Shown here piece after piece: positions 24,232-33,102 of a stretch of DNA of 33,224 nt. The notes under the pieces were generated by a model. The model ran no database searches. It was not told the DNA's origin and saw only the letters and a list, made by a program, of their open reading frames with translations. The stretch lies in assembly GCF_000423425.1 (NCBI RefSeq), contig NZ_AUHY01000031.1:1-33224 (forward strand), given 5' to 3'. This stretch comes from Meiothermus rufus DSM 22234. GTDB lineage: Bacteria > Deinococcota > Deinococci > Deinococcales > Thermaceae. Within the stretch, counting starts at the first letter, position 1. Every line of letters begins with the position of its first letter. Position numbers and translations under genes: made by a program.

Positions 24232-27200
24232 CTAGCGGGGGGGCGTTGCAAAAAGCGTTGCAAGAGTTTGGCGTTGAAGTTGGTAGAAGGCCTCGAGGGC
24301 AGGGTGGAACTCTGGGGGAAGCTCGGCCTTCTCCGCCTCGAGCCGCTGGGTAGCCCACTCGGCCAGGCCCGCCTCCCCCAGAACCTGGGCCCCGATCCAA
24401 AGGACCAGCTGGGGCCAGGGGCCAGTGTACCCCTCGAGGCCTTCCAAGGCCTCCTGGGCCCGCGCCCGGGCCTCAGCCAGCCTGCCCTCCCGCAGGGCTA
24501 GGGCAGCCAGCCAGGCGGCATCCAGGGGCCAGTCGGGCCGGTGGGCCTGGAGGGCCTCCTCCAGGAGGGGCCGGGCCTCGGCCAGCCGGTTTTGGAAGAG
24601 GAGGGCCACCCCGAGGTCGGCCTGGGCCTCGAGGCGGGTCTGGGGGAGGGCTTTGGTCTCGGCCAGGGCCTGGCGGAAATACCCCTCGGCCCGCCCAGGC
24701 TGGCCCTGCCAGAGCCAGACCTGGCCCAAAGCCATAGCCGACTCAGCCAGCCCCCGGGGCTCTTGGATGGCCTGGAAAACCTCGAGGGCCTCCTTAGCCC
24801 GCTCAGTGGCCTGGGCCAAGGCCCCAAAGCGCAGATACAGGCCCGCCAGGTTGATGGCCACCCCGGCCCGGAAGTGAACCCGGCCCAGCTCGGCGAAGTA
24901 GGCGTAGGCCTCCTGGTAGGCCAGGAGGGCCTGGGCGGGTTGCCCAAGCCGGGCATAGGCTAGGCCCAAGAAGTTCTGGTAAACCCCTAAAATCTCGCGA
25001 TAGCCCAGGGCCTGGGCCTCCCGGTAGGCCTGGGCCGCCACCGCCACCATCTCCTGGAGGGCCCCCTTGCGCAATAGCGCGGCGCAAACCATCTGCTTGA
25101 GGCGCACCTCGGCCAGGCCCGGGCTGCCCAGGCGGCGCAGATGCCCCAGCCACGCCTCTAAGGCCTCGTAGTCCTCCCGTAGCAAGGCCAGCTTGGCCAA
25201 GAGGTAGGCGGCCTCGGCCCGCAGGTTCCAGTCTCGCGTCCCTTCCCAGACCGCCAAGGCCTCCTCCCAGGCCCCGGCCTGGCCTAGGTTGGCCCGGGCG
25301 TCGGCCCGGTAGAGGCGGAGCCGGGGATGGGGCTCTAGGGCCAGAACCTCCTCAGCCAGGGCCAAGGCCTCGGCCCAGCGGCCCTGCATGGCTAAAAACC
25401 GCACCCGGCGGAAAGCCACCTCGGCCTGCTCTGCCGGGGTGAGCAGGGGGGCCAAGGCCTGGAGGCGCTCCAGCAGGGGGGCTTGCTCGGCGGGCCGGCT
25501 AAGGAGCATCCGGGCCTGCTCCAGGAGCAACAAAAGCCCAGCCTCCTCCGAGGCCCGGCCCGGGGCCTGCTGAAAGGCCTCCAAGGCCCGTCGGGCGTAC
25601 CCCTCGGCCTGAGCGAAGGCCTGCCGCCCTAAAGCGGCTTCAGCCAGCCCTTGGGCCAGGGGCCAGGCCTCCTGGAAGAGATGGGCGGCCTCGAGGTGGT
25701 AAAGCCGCTCCTCTTTTTCCCCGTTTTGGGCCAGGAGGAGGTGGAGGCCTGTCCTTTCTGGGCCTAAAGTGCCCAATACGGCCTGGCGGAAAAGCTCGTG
25801 GCCCAGGCGGTACCCCTCGAGGTCGGCGGCCACCAAGCCAGCCCGGACCAAGGCGTCCAACCTAGCCTGCAAGCGGAGGAGCTCCTCGCCTAGGAGGCTT
25901 TGAAGCCGGGCCAGGGGCAAAGGCCGGGGGGAGAGGGCCAGAAGCCGGGCCACCCCCAGGCCCTCCAGGGCCTCGAGGCGGCGCACCACCTCCTCCTGCA
26001 AGCTTTGCGGCAGGGGCAACTCGCGGTAGTCCTCGGTCTCTTGGTCGAAGGGGGTGTGCCAGCCCTGGGTGTCAGCCCAGAGCAGGCCCTCGGCGAAGAG
26101 GGATTCCAGAACCTTGACCAAAAACAAAGGATTCCCTCCAGTAGCCCGGTGTAGCCTTTGGGCAAAGCGCACCCCACCGCTGGGCATCCCCGAGGCCCGC
26201 CGGATGAGCTCGAGGGTAGCCGCCTCATCCAAAGGGGTCAGGCTGAGCCGCTCCAAGAGGCGATCCCGCTCGAGGTCCTGGAGCCAAGGCCCAAGGCGGG
26301 GTTCGGCCTCGGGGCGGGCGGTGAGGAGGAGGCGCACCCCCTGGGCCTGGGCCCGGCGCACCAGATAGGGCAAAAACTCTAGGCTGGCCGCATCGGCGTA
26401 GTGTACGTCTTCCCAGACCAGCCAGCCCCCCTTGAGTCCGTGGAGCAGGGCCTGGGCAAGCCCCTCGCGGAAGCGAGCCGGGGCCAGGGGGGCCTCGGCC
26501 TCGCTCAGGTTTGGGGGGGCTTCAGCCAGCTCGGGCACCAGCCGGGCAGCCTCCAGGCGCCAGGCCTCTGCGAGTCCCACGAACCTTTCCCCTTCCTCCC
26601 AAAGCCGCCTGAGGCTGGCCGCCAGGCCGCCGTAAACCACTTTTTCGTCCTGGGGCACCTGGTTGAGGAAGCGATAGACGGGCTGAGTCTGGACGAACTC
26701 CTGGACAAGCCGGCTCTTGCCCACCCCGGCCTCACCCAACAGCAGCACGGCTGGGGCGGTAGCCCAGGTCAGGGCCCGCCAGGCCGCCCCTCGCCCCACT
26801 AGGGGAGGGTGCCCCAGGGCTACCCGGGGCTGGCCTGGCAAAGGGGGAAGGGGCCGGCCCTCCTGGATGGCCCGGACCAACCCGGCCATCCCCGCCGAAG
26901 GGGCCAAGCCCAGTTCAGCCTTAAGCCCCTTGGCGTAGGCTTGGTAGCGCCGCAGGGCCTCGGCAGGTTGCCCGAGCCCCGCCAAGGCCCTGAGCAGGCC
27001 GCCTAAGCCCTCCTCGTTCCAGGGGTCACGCTGCAGAAGGGTGGAGAGGGGCGCTATGGCCTGGGCCAAAGCCCCAGCTTGAAGGAGTTCCAAGCCCCTT
27101 TGTAGCAGGGCCTCCTCGTACTGGGCCTCCAGCCGGGCCCGGGTCAGCTCGAGCCACTCCTCTAGGGGAGGCTCGGCAAAGGTCAACCCCTCTAAAAGGA

Positions 27201-27528
27201 TTCCCCGCCACAAGGCCAAAGCCTGGGCGTAACGCTGGGCGGAGAGGTGCTGTAAAAACTCAGCGACATCGCTTTGCAGGCTGAACCTGAGCTGGCCCTC
27301 TACCTCTTCCAACTCTAGGCCCGTCTGGCGCAATCGCACCAGCTCCCGCCGCAGGTTGGCCCGGGCCCGCTCCCCTTCCCAAAGCAGTCCAGCCAAGGCC
27401 TCACGATCCTGGGGGCCTTCCAAGGCCAGATAGGCCAGTAAGGCCCAGAGCTTGCGGGTAGGCAGCTCGAGGGCCCTCCCATCTTGCCAAAGCTCCGGGC
27501 AACCCAGCAACCGCAGGCGGAAGGACAC
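24232..27528 (-). CDS. SARP/BTAD-type transcriptional activator with AAA ATPase and TPR array
   Basis: An intact 1098-aa regulator in the style of the one broken at 5789-9215. An OmpR-like winged helix opens the protein (residues 1-90; LLAYLALEGPQDREALAGLLW), followed by BTAD (about 95-235), then the ATPase with Walker A GEAGVGKSRL (about 265) and Walker B-like WLVWEDVHYADAASLEF (about 370), TGGNPLFLVKVLESL, and about 500 residues of TPRs. This MalT-like architecture suggests ATP-dependent assembly with the TPRs sensing a partner or ligand. The GTG at 27528 is 6 nt downstream of TATACT, so the mRNA should be leaderless; the open frame to 27756 reads unlike protein. It heads the run of exported-protein genes and presumably controls them. 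Confidence 0.92.
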   Translation of the reverse strand: MSFRLRLLGCPELWQDGRALELPTRKLWALLAYLALEGPQDREALAGLLWEGERARANLRRELVRLRQTGLELEEVEGQLRFSLQSDVAEFLQHLSAQRYAQALALWRGILLEGLTFAEPPLEEWLELTRARLEAQYEEALLQRGLELLQAGALAQAIAPLSTLLQRDPWNEEGLGGLLRALAGLGQPAEALRRYQAYAKGLKAELGLAPSAGMAGLVRAIQEGRPLPPLPGQPRVALGHPPLVGRGAAWRALTWATAPAVLLLGEAGVGKSRLVQEFVQTQPVYRFLNQVPQDEKVVYGGLAASLRRLWEEGERFVGLAEAWRLEAARLVPELAEAPPNLSEAEAPLAPARFREGLAQALLHGLKGGWLVWEDVHYADAASLEFLPYLVRRAQAQGVRLLLTARPEAEPRLGPWLQDLERDRLLERLSLTPLDEAATLELIRRASGMPSGGVRFAQRLHRATGGNPLFLVKVLESLFAEGLLWADTQGWHTPFDQETEDYRELPLPQSLQEEVVRRLEALEGLGVARLLALSPRPLPLARLQSLLGEELLRLQARLDALVRAGLVAADLEGYRLGHELFRQAVLGTLGPERTGLHLLLAQNGEKEERLYHLEAAHLFQEAWPLAQGLAEAALGRQAFAQAEGYARRALEAFQQAPGRASEEAGLLLLLEQARMLLSRPAEQAPLLERLQALAPLLTPAEQAEVAFRRVRFLAMQGRWAEALALAEEVLALEPHPRLRLYRADARANLGQAGAWEEALAVWEGTRDWNLRAEAAYLLAKLALLREDYEALEAWLGHLRRLGSPGLAEVRLKQMVCAALLRKGALQEMVAVAAQAYREAQALGYREILGVYQNFLGLAYARLGQPAQALLAYQEAYAYFAELGRVHFRAGVAINLAGLYLRFGALAQATERAKEALEVFQAIQEPRGLAESAMALGQVWLWQGQPGRAEGYFRQALAETKALPQTRLEAQADLGVALLFQNRLAEARPLLEEALQAHRPDWPLDAAWLAALALREGRLAEARARAQEALEGLEGYTGPWPQLVLWIGAQVLGEAGLAEWATQRLEAEKAELPPEFHPALEAFYQLQRQTLATLFATPPR

Positions 27529-27534
27529 GGTCTC

Positions 27535-27540
27535 AGTATA
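27535..27540 (-). promoter_or_regulatory. -10 box of the second SARP-type regulator (leaderless)
   Basis: TATACT on the minus strand, 6 nt before the GTG start at 27528. No clear -35 is visible. It is likely the promoter for the whole downstream run to 18563. Confidence 0.6.
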
Positions 27541-28091
27541 GGAAAAAGTGCGGCTCCCTCCTGTGCATAAGCCCATCCACCGCCACGGGTCTTCCCTCGT
27601 TGCCTCCGGGAACACACCGACGGCCCAGGTGGGGTTTCTCCCAAAGCAGCGGCCTGTGTAGAAAGCCGGGTCTATACAACTCATGAGCGCAGGCCGGGGG
27701 TACTGCTGCACCCCGAATCGCCCCTCGAGGCGCCACACGGGGGACGTGCTGCCCACCGGCCAGTCTGCGGCTTCTGCCGTGAATAGCCCCTACTGCTTCT
27801 AGCCTACCTAACCATGAAAGGCCCCAAGCCGCGGCACTTCCCGACCGAGATGCCCTGTCCTAAGGCTGCCGAGCCCATGAACCCGCTGGCGGTGGCCTTG
27901 AGCAAGTTAGGAACGGTGTGTGGCTCAAACCCCAGCCCCTGCGCCAAGCGCTCATCCCCTGAATAGACACCTGGCGGCAGGGCCAGCCAGAACGGGCCAC
28001 GGCAAGCCACTGGCAGAACAAGAGACTGGCCATCTGAGAAGGCTATAGCACAAAACACCATCGAGATCCTGCTGTACCTGCGCCAGACCCC
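27541..28091. other. 551-bp gap with no recognised gene
   Basis: This stretch separates the second SARP-type regulator from prs. I see no tRNA, convincing gene or terminator. An 85-codon minus-strand frame (27804-28061) has no recognisable motif. On the plus strand, MKGPKPR at 27813 matches the usual first residues of IS630-type transposases but the similarity stops there, so a degraded element is only a faint possibility. Confidence 0.5.
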
Positions 28092-29084
28092 CTAGATCAG
28101 CACGCTTACCGACTGGTTGGTGTGCACCCGCCGGATGGCCTGGGCCAGCAAGGGAGCGGTGGGCAGAATGGTGTAGCCCAAGGCCGGGTTGAGCGCGATG
28201 GTATCGGTAAAAACCACCTCGCGGATAGCGGGGTGGGCCAGGTTCTCGCGGGCATTGCCCACCAACACCGCGTGCGAGGCCATCACGATCACCTCCGGCA
28301 GGGCCCCGGCGGCCAGCAGCGCCTCCACCCCCCGGCGGATGGTGCCGCCGGTGGAGATGATGTCGTCGATGATAATGGGCCGCTTCCCGGCCACATCGCC
28401 GATCACATAACTCACCTGGGTCTCGCGTGGCCCGATTCGGCGCTTGGCCAACAGGGCTAAGGGCAGATTCAGGCGCTCAGAAAGGCGGCGGGCTTGCTCA
28501 GCCCGGCCCGAATCCGGCGAAACCACCACCGCGTTCTCGGTTAGACCCTGACCTTCCAGGTACTCGGCAAAAAGCCGCACCGCCGAGAGCTCGTCCACCG
28601 GGTAGTAGAAAAACCCCTGAATCTGGGGAGCGTGTAGGTCTACCGTAATAACCCGGTGGATGCCCACGTGCTCAAGCAGCCCCGCTACCAGCCGGGCGGT
28701 GATAGGCTCGCGCCCCTGGGTCTGCTTGTCCTGCCGGGCATAGCCGAAGTAGGGGATCACCGCGTTGATACGGGCCGCGCTACTGCGACGCACCGCATCG
28801 GCCAGAACCAGGAGTTCCATCAGGTGGTCGTTGACCGGCGGGGCAGTGGGTTGGAGCAGATAGACATCGTCGCCCCGGATACTCTCCAAGAGGCGCACCC
28901 GTACCTCGCCGTCGGGAAAACGCTCCACCGTGGCCTGGCCTAACCTGATTCCCAAGGCTTTCGCCACCGCCTCGGCCAAAGGCCGGTTGGCGTTGCCGGA
29001 AAAGAGCTTGACCTGCCCGCCGCTAGTGTGCTCGAGCTCTTTCGCCTCTAGGCCCAAATGCTCGCCCACCGGTGCGCCCACCAT
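28092..29084 (-). CDS. prs: Ribose-phosphate pyrophosphokinase (PRPP synthetase)
   Basis: A 330-aa cytoplasmic enzyme making PRPP from ribose 5-phosphate and ATP for nucleotide, His and Trp synthesis. Motifs: KLFSGNANRPLAEAVAKALG, ERFPDGEVRVRL, YFGYARQDKQTQGREPITARLVA (ATP-binding), VDLHAPQIQGFF, VVVSPDSGRAEQARRL, and the PRPP loop IIIDDIISTGGTI. The ATG at 29084 follows GGAGGA; about 15 residues precede the usual family start, so the N-terminus is slightly extended. It has its own promoter and is separated from pstB by a 111-bp gap. Confidence 0.97.
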   Translation of the reverse strand: MVGAPVGEHLGLEAKELEHTSGGQVKLFSGNANRPLAEAVAKALGIRLGQATVERFPDGEVRVRLLESIRGDDVYLLQPTAPPVNDHLMELLVLADAVRRSSAARINAVIPYFGYARQDKQTQGREPITARLVAGLLEHVGIHRVITVDLHAPQIQGFFYYPVDELSAVRLFAEYLEGQGLTENAVVVSPDSGRAEQARRLSERLNLPLALLAKRRIGPRETQVSYVIGDVAGKRPIIIDDIISTGGTIRRGVEALLAAGALPEVIVMASHAVLVGNARENLAHPAIREVVFTDTIALNPALGYTILPTAPLLAQAIRRVHTNQSVSVLI

Positions 29085-29114
29085 CTTCCTCCTCCCCCAT
29101 ACCTTCCGATGCCT

Positions 29115-29126
29115 CCAGTATACTGG
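29115..29126 (-). promoter_or_regulatory. prs promoter -10 within a 12-bp palindrome
   Basis: CCAGTATACTGG is a perfect palindrome containing TATACT as the minus-strand -10 box. GCGTTG lies 17 bp upstream as a poor -35. The palindrome could also be an operator. Confidence 0.5.
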
Positions 29127-29195
29127 TGCTTCCCGGTGGCAACGCAAATCGCCTGGGGCCTGGCCCTACGGCCAGACCCCAGAAGTGGCCTGCCC

Positions 29196-30023
29196 CTATC
29201 CGAAACGGCCCGTAATGTAGGCTTCGGTGCGCTTGTCCTTAGGGGTAGTAAAGAGCAGGTTGGTGGGGCCAAACTCCACCAGATCGCCATTCAAGAAAAA
29301 TCCGGTGAAATCCGACACCCGCCCAGCCTGCTGCATGTTGTGGGTTACAATGACGATGGTCACGTGGTTTTTGAGCTCGGTCAGCAGATCCTCGATGGAC
29401 TGGGTGGAAATAGGGTCGAGGGCGCTGGTGGGCTCATCCATCAGCAGCACCTCGGGCTCTACCGCCAGCGCCCGGGCGATGCACAACCGCTGCTGCTGCC
29501 CCCCCGAAAGGCTCATGCTGGGGGCGTGCAAGCGGTCTTTGACCTCGTCCCACAAGGCGGCCTGGGTTAGAGCCCGCTCCACCGCCTCGTCCAGCAAAGA
29601 CTTTTTGCGGATACCCACCAGGCGCAAGCCGGCCACCACGTTGCCGTAGATGGACAGGGTGGGAAAGGGGTTGGGCTTTTGGAAGACCATCCCGATCTTG
29701 CGCCGCACCTCCACCGGGTCCACCCCGGGGGCGTACACGTTCACCCCGTCCAGCAGCACCTCTCCTGTAACCCGGGCCGAAGGGGTCAGGTCGTGCATCC
29801 GGTTGAGCGCACGCAAAAAGGTGGTCTTACCGCAGCCTGAAGGCCCGATCAGCGCGGTAACTTTGTGGGTATAGATGGGCATGTCCACATCCTTAACCCC
29901 CGCTTTTTGGCCGTACATCACGGTCACCCGCCGGGCCTCGAGGCGGGTCTTTAGGCTAGGGTCCAGGGTCAGAATCTCGGTATGCCCGGTCTGGGGATTA
30001 GCGCTGGCTTCAAACTCACTCAT
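29196..30023 (-). CDS. pstB: Phosphate ABC transporter ATP-binding protein PstB
   Basis: A 275-aa ATPase that drives the Pst high-affinity phosphate importer at the inner face of the membrane. Walker A is [10 protein letters not shown], the Q-loop region is [10 protein letters not shown] (diagnostic for PstB), the signature is LSGGQQQRL, and Walker B/D-loop is [12 protein letters not shown], with the switch His in [10 protein letters not shown]. The ATG at 30023 has GGAGT before it, 12 bp after pstA. No phoU follows; the next gene, prs, is separately promoted. Confidence 0.98.
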   Translation of the reverse strand: MSEFEASANPQTGHTEILTLDPSLKTRLEARRVTVMYGQKAGVKDVDMPIYTHKVTALIGPSGCGKTTFLRALNRMHDLTPSARVTGEVLLDGVNVYAPGVDPVEVRRKIGMVFQKPNPFPTLSIYGNVVAGLRLVGIRKKSLLDEAVERALTQAALWDEVKDRLHAPSMSLSGGQQQRLCIARALAVEPEVLLMDEPTSALDPISTQSIEDLLTELKNHVTIVIVTHNMQQAGRVSDFTGFFLNGDLVEFGPTNLLFTTPKDKRTEAYITGRFG

Positions 30024-30035
30024 CGCGTAGCACTC

Positions 30036-30869
30036 CTAAAGCCGCCCGCGGGTAAACCAGCGGGCCAGCAGGCTGGTCATCACAATAAGCCCCAGCAAAA
30101 CCACCGCCGCTGCCCAGGCCTGGCGGTGCCAGTCCTCGTAAGGGCTGATGGCATAGGCGTACAGGCGTAGGGGCAGAGCATCCATCGGCTGGCGCAGATC
30201 GAGGGTGAGAAGGGTGTTGCCAAAGGCGGTAAAAATAAGGGGGGCGGCCTCCCCCGCCGCCCGGGCCGTGGCCAGCAGCAATCCGGTCACCACCCCACCC
30301 CGGGCCGCCGGCAAAACCAGCGACAGGATCACCCGCCAGCGGGGCAGGCCTAGGGCTAGCCCAGCCTCGCGGATGTGCCAGGGCACCAGCTTCAGCACAC
30401 TTTCCGTGGTCTTGGCGATGATGGGCACCATGATAAAAGCCATGGCCAAGGCCCCAGAAAGGCCGGAGAAGGAACCCTGGGTCTTGACCACCAACACGTA
30501 GGCCAGAAGGCCCTTCAGGATGGCGGGCATTCCGTTGAGGGTGTCGGAAAGCGGGCGCAAGGTGGGGTTGAGCCGGTTATCGGGGTACTCGGCCAGCAGA
30601 ATGCCCGCCCCGATACCGAAGGGCATGGCGATGAGCAAACCCGTACCGGTGATGACCAAAGTGCCCACGATGGCTGGGGCCATCCCCCCCCCCAGTTCGC
30701 CGGGAGGCTTGGGGCCCTTGGTGAAGAAGTCCCAGTTGAGGGAGGAAAAACCATTGACCAAAGCATAGCCTAGCACCAAAGCCAGCGGCAAAGCGGCCAG
30801 AATGGTGCCGATGACAACCACCAACAGGATCAGGCGGTCGCGGGCGTAGCGGGCTTGCAGGCTGCGCAT
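30036..30869 (-). CDS. pstA: Phosphate ABC transporter permease PstA
   Basis: A 277-aa membrane permease with about six helices; the binding-protein-dependent transport core is seen in IVGTLVITGTGLLIAMPFGIGAG and the EAA-type loop in IREAGLALGLPRWRVILSLVLPAARGGVVTG. It pairs with PstC to form the channel. The ATG at 30869 has AGGAG before it; the open frame to 30896 overlaps only the Shine-Dalgarno and the end of pstC. The conserved LGGGMAPAIVG is encoded through a run of ten G on the coding strand (30684-30693), in frame here but a possible slippage site. Confidence 0.97.
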   Translation of the reverse strand: MRSLQARYARDRLILLVVVIGTILAALPLALVLGYALVNGFSSLNWDFFTKGPKPPGELGGGMAPAIVGTLVITGTGLLIAMPFGIGAGILLAEYPDNRLNPTLRPLSDTLNGMPAILKGLLAYVLVVKTQGSFSGLSGALAMAFIMVPIIAKTTESVLKLVPWHIREAGLALGLPRWRVILSLVLPAARGGVVTGLLLATARAAGEAAPLIFTAFGNTLLTLDLRQPMDALPLRLYAYAISPYEDWHRQAWAAAVVLLGLIVMTSLLARWFTRGRL

Positions 30870-30879
30870 AGGCTCTCCT

Positions 30880-31866
30880 CTAGGCCCGCTGCTCACCCAC
30901 CTTGAGCTTATGCAAAAGGTAGCTAGCCACGGCGTTGACGATAAAAGCGATCAAAAACAGGTAGAAACCCACCCCGATGATGGCCGAGTAGTGCAGGTCC
31001 TCTACCGCTTCCTTGAGCTCGAGGGCAATCACCGCCGGCATGGTGGAGGCCGGGCCAAAAAGGGTGTAGGGCAGGATGTTACCGTTGCCGATAACCATAG
31101 CCACCGCCATAGTCTCGCCCAAAGCCCGGCCCAAAGCCAGCATAGCCCCGGCGAAGATACCCCCCCGGGCGTAGGGCAGGATCACCATCTGCATAACCTC
31201 CCAGCGGGTAGCCCCCAAAGCGTAGGCCCCCTCCCGCTGGGCTGCGGGTACGAGTTGAATGACATCGCGCGACAATGCCGCAGTAAAAGGGATAATCATG
31301 CTGGAAAGAACCACCACCGCGGTAAACATGCCGTAGCCTGAGGGATTGCCTAAATAGGGAGCGAGCCAGGGTGCGTTTTCTGAAGCCCAGAGAAAAACCG
31401 GTAAGTAAAGAACCTGCCGCAAAAAAGGGGCCAGCACAAAAATACCCCAGATACCATAGACCACGCTGGGCACCGCGGCCATCAGGTCCACCAGGTAGTT
31501 GATGAAACCCGCCAGCCAGCGGGGTGCGTACTCGGCGGCAAAAATGGCTGCGGCTAGGGCCACCGGCACCGACAGGAACAAGGCGGCCATGCTGGTGATG
31601 AGGGTACCCACCACATAGGGCCAGATGCCGAACTCGAGTTTCAGCGCCGGGTCCCAGGTAGTACCGGTAAGAAAGCCCCAGAACCCTTCCTTTTGAATGG
31701 TCTGCGAGCCGCCCAGGTAGAGGTAGTAGCCCAACCCCAGGGTTAGAGCCACAATGGAGAGAGCCAAAAGCAAGATCACCGCAAAGAAAATCCGGTCGCC
31801 GAGCAGGCGGTAGAGCGCCGAGGGCGGTCTTTTTATCCGTGAGGGTTGGACAGGGGCCTGTTGCAT
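30880..31866 (-). CDS. pstC: Phosphate ABC transporter permease PstC
   Basis: A 328-aa permease partner of PstA, with an N-terminal basic stretch, a first helix (RIFFAVILLLALSIVALTLGLGYYLYL), and FWGFLTGTTWDP, typical of PstC. The transport loop has YALGATRWEVMQMVILPYARGGI. The ATG at 31866 was chosen; the GTG two codons upstream (31872) is equally possible, and neither has a Shine-Dalgarno. It follows pstS after 63 bp that include a strong hairpin. Confidence 0.97.
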   Translation of the reverse strand: MQQAPVQPSRIKRPPSALYRLLGDRIFFAVILLLALSIVALTLGLGYYLYLGGSQTIQKEGFWGFLTGTTWDPALKLEFGIWPYVVGTLITSMAALFLSVPVALAAAIFAAEYAPRWLAGFINYLVDLMAAVPSVVYGIWGIFVLAPFLRQVLYLPVFLWASENAPWLAPYLGNPSGYGMFTAVVVLSSMIIPFTAALSRDVIQLVPAAQREGAYALGATRWEVMQMVILPYARGGIFAGAMLALGRALGETMAVAMVIGNGNILPYTLFGPASTMPAVIALELKEAVEDLHYSAIIGVGFYLFLIAFIVNAVASYLLHKLKVGEQRA

Positions 31867-31889
31867 GTGCACGGGTTAAGTTTACAGAA

Positions 31890-31918
31890 GGGGTGGGCGT
31901 CGGCTAGACCCCCACCCC
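31890..31918 (-). promoter_or_regulatory. Hairpin between pstS and pstC
   Basis: GGGGTGGG (31890-31897) pairs with CCCACCCC (31911-31918), a perfect 8-bp GC-rich stem in the pstS-pstC gap, followed on the minus strand by TTCTGT. It could be a leaky terminator or stabilise the pstS message, giving more binding protein than permease. Confidence 0.55.
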
Positions 31919-31929
31919 CTAAAGCTTGT

Positions 31930-33009
31930 TTACTGGCCGACGATCTCCTTGCCCAAAGGCTTGCCCTGGTAGGTGATGCGGGAGATCAGGGCCAGAGCGC
32001 GGGCCTGGGCCACCTCGGTAATGCGGGCGTAGGTCAGGGGTTCGTTAAACTTCTGCCCCTCGGTTACGATCCACTTGAGGAGCTGCACAAAAGCCCGGGC
32101 CTCGGCCTCGCTCTTGAAGGCCTTGTTCTTATCGAGCTGCTCGTAGACCAGGATGTAAGCGAAGCTGGAAACGGGGTAGCCGTCCGGGGCTGCGGTGTTG
32201 GTGAGGGAGACGCGGGCATCCCCTGGCAGTACCACATTGGCCGCCGCGGTGATCGAGGCTAGGTCGGCCACGATAGCCCGGCCTGCCCGGTTGATCACTG
32301 CACCGTACTGGATGCGGTTTTGTATGGCATAGGTCACCTCGTTGTAGCCGATGGCCCCAGGGGTGTTGCGCACCACCCCGGCCACCCCCTCGTTGCCCCG
32401 GCCACCCACCTTGTTGGGGGCCAGCCAGTTGACCGAGTTGCCCCGGCCCACCTTCTGGGCCCATTCCGGCGAGACCTTGGTCAGGTAGTCGGTCCAGACG
32501 AAGGTGGTTCCCGAGCCGTCAGAGCGGTGCACCACGGTAATGGGCAGGGCCGGCAAGCGTACTCCAGGGTTTAGCGCAGCAATGGCGGGGTCGTTCCAGG
32601 TCTTGATGTTCCCCAGGAAGATATTGGCCAGCACCTCCCCACTAAAGGTCAGGCGCTGGGTCACCCCAGGCAGGTTGTAGGTCGGCACCACCGCCCCTAG
32701 CAAAAAGGGGATGTTGAGGGCTGGCGAGCCGGTGTTGCGCCGGATGTCGGCCATCTGCTGGTCGTTAAAGGGGTTGTCGGAGACGCCAAAGTGCACGGTT
32801 TGCTCGATGAACTGGCGCTGTCCGCCCCCCGAGCCAATGGACTGGTAGTTCACCCGCACCTGGTTATTCGTCACCTTGAGGTACTCGTCGAAGTACTTGG
32901 CCAGCACCGGGAAGGGAAAGGTAGCCCCTGCGCCGGTCAGGCTCACCTGGGCCAAGGCCAGGTTGGCTATGCCCAGCAGGGCGGTAGCGGCGATCAGTAG
33001 TTTTCTCAT
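31930..33009 (-). CDS. pstS: Phosphate-binding periplasmic protein PstS
   Basis: A 359-aa binding protein that captures inorganic phosphate outside the membrane and delivers it to PstCA. A signal peptide of about 20 residues (MRKLLIAATALLGIANLALA, cleaved before Q) precedes VSLTGAGATFPFPVLAKYF, the family opening. The phosphate site is visible in YQSIGSGGGQRQF, FGVSDNPFN and VHRSDGSGTTFVW, and the FxxYL is followed by the usual PNKVGGRGNEGVAG. It lacks a lipobox Cys, so it should be soluble in the periplasmic space. AGGAGG precedes the ATG at 33009. It heads the pst operon behind a Pho box. Confidence 0.98.
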   Translation of the reverse strand: MRKLLIAATALLGIANLALAQVSLTGAGATFPFPVLAKYFDEYLKVTNNQVRVNYQSIGSGGGQRQFIEQTVHFGVSDNPFNDQQMADIRRNTGSPALNIPFLLGAVVPTYNLPGVTQRLTFSGEVLANIFLGNIKTWNDPAIAALNPGVRLPALPITVVHRSDGSGTTFVWTDYLTKVSPEWAQKVGRGNSVNWLAPNKVGGRGNEGVAGVVRNTPGAIGYNEVTYAIQNRIQYGAVINRAGRAIVADLASITAAANVVLPGDARVSLTNTAAPDGYPVSSFAYILVYEQLDKNKAFKSEAEARAFVQLLKWIVTEGQKFNEPLTYARITEVAQARALALISRITYQGKPLGKEIVGQ

Positions 33010-33057
33010 GTAACTCCTCCTTTTGTGCAGGGCAGGGCCCTGGCTACGCCGATAGCT

Positions 33058-33085
33058 TGGCAGTTTCGTGTCAGAAGATTGTCAG
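33058..33085 (-). promoter_or_regulatory. Three-unit Pho box upstream of pstS
   Basis: On the minus strand, reading toward pstS, the units CTGACA, CTGACA and CTGCCA start exactly 11 bp apart (plus-strand 33080-33085, 33069-33074, 33058-33063). This matches PhoB-type sites, whose units are CTGTCA at 11-bp spacing. It places the pst operon under phosphate-starvation control. Confidence 0.8.
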
Positions 33086-33102
33086 GCCCAGGGCAAAAAC
33101 CA

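Noticed and set aside
27813-27920. MKGPKPR on the plus strand as an IS630-type transposase remnant
   Set aside because: Only seven residues resemble the family start; the following residues do not fit in any frame.
27804-28061. 85-codon minus-strand frame between prs and regulator 2
   Set aside because: No motif, signal or ribosome site that would support it.
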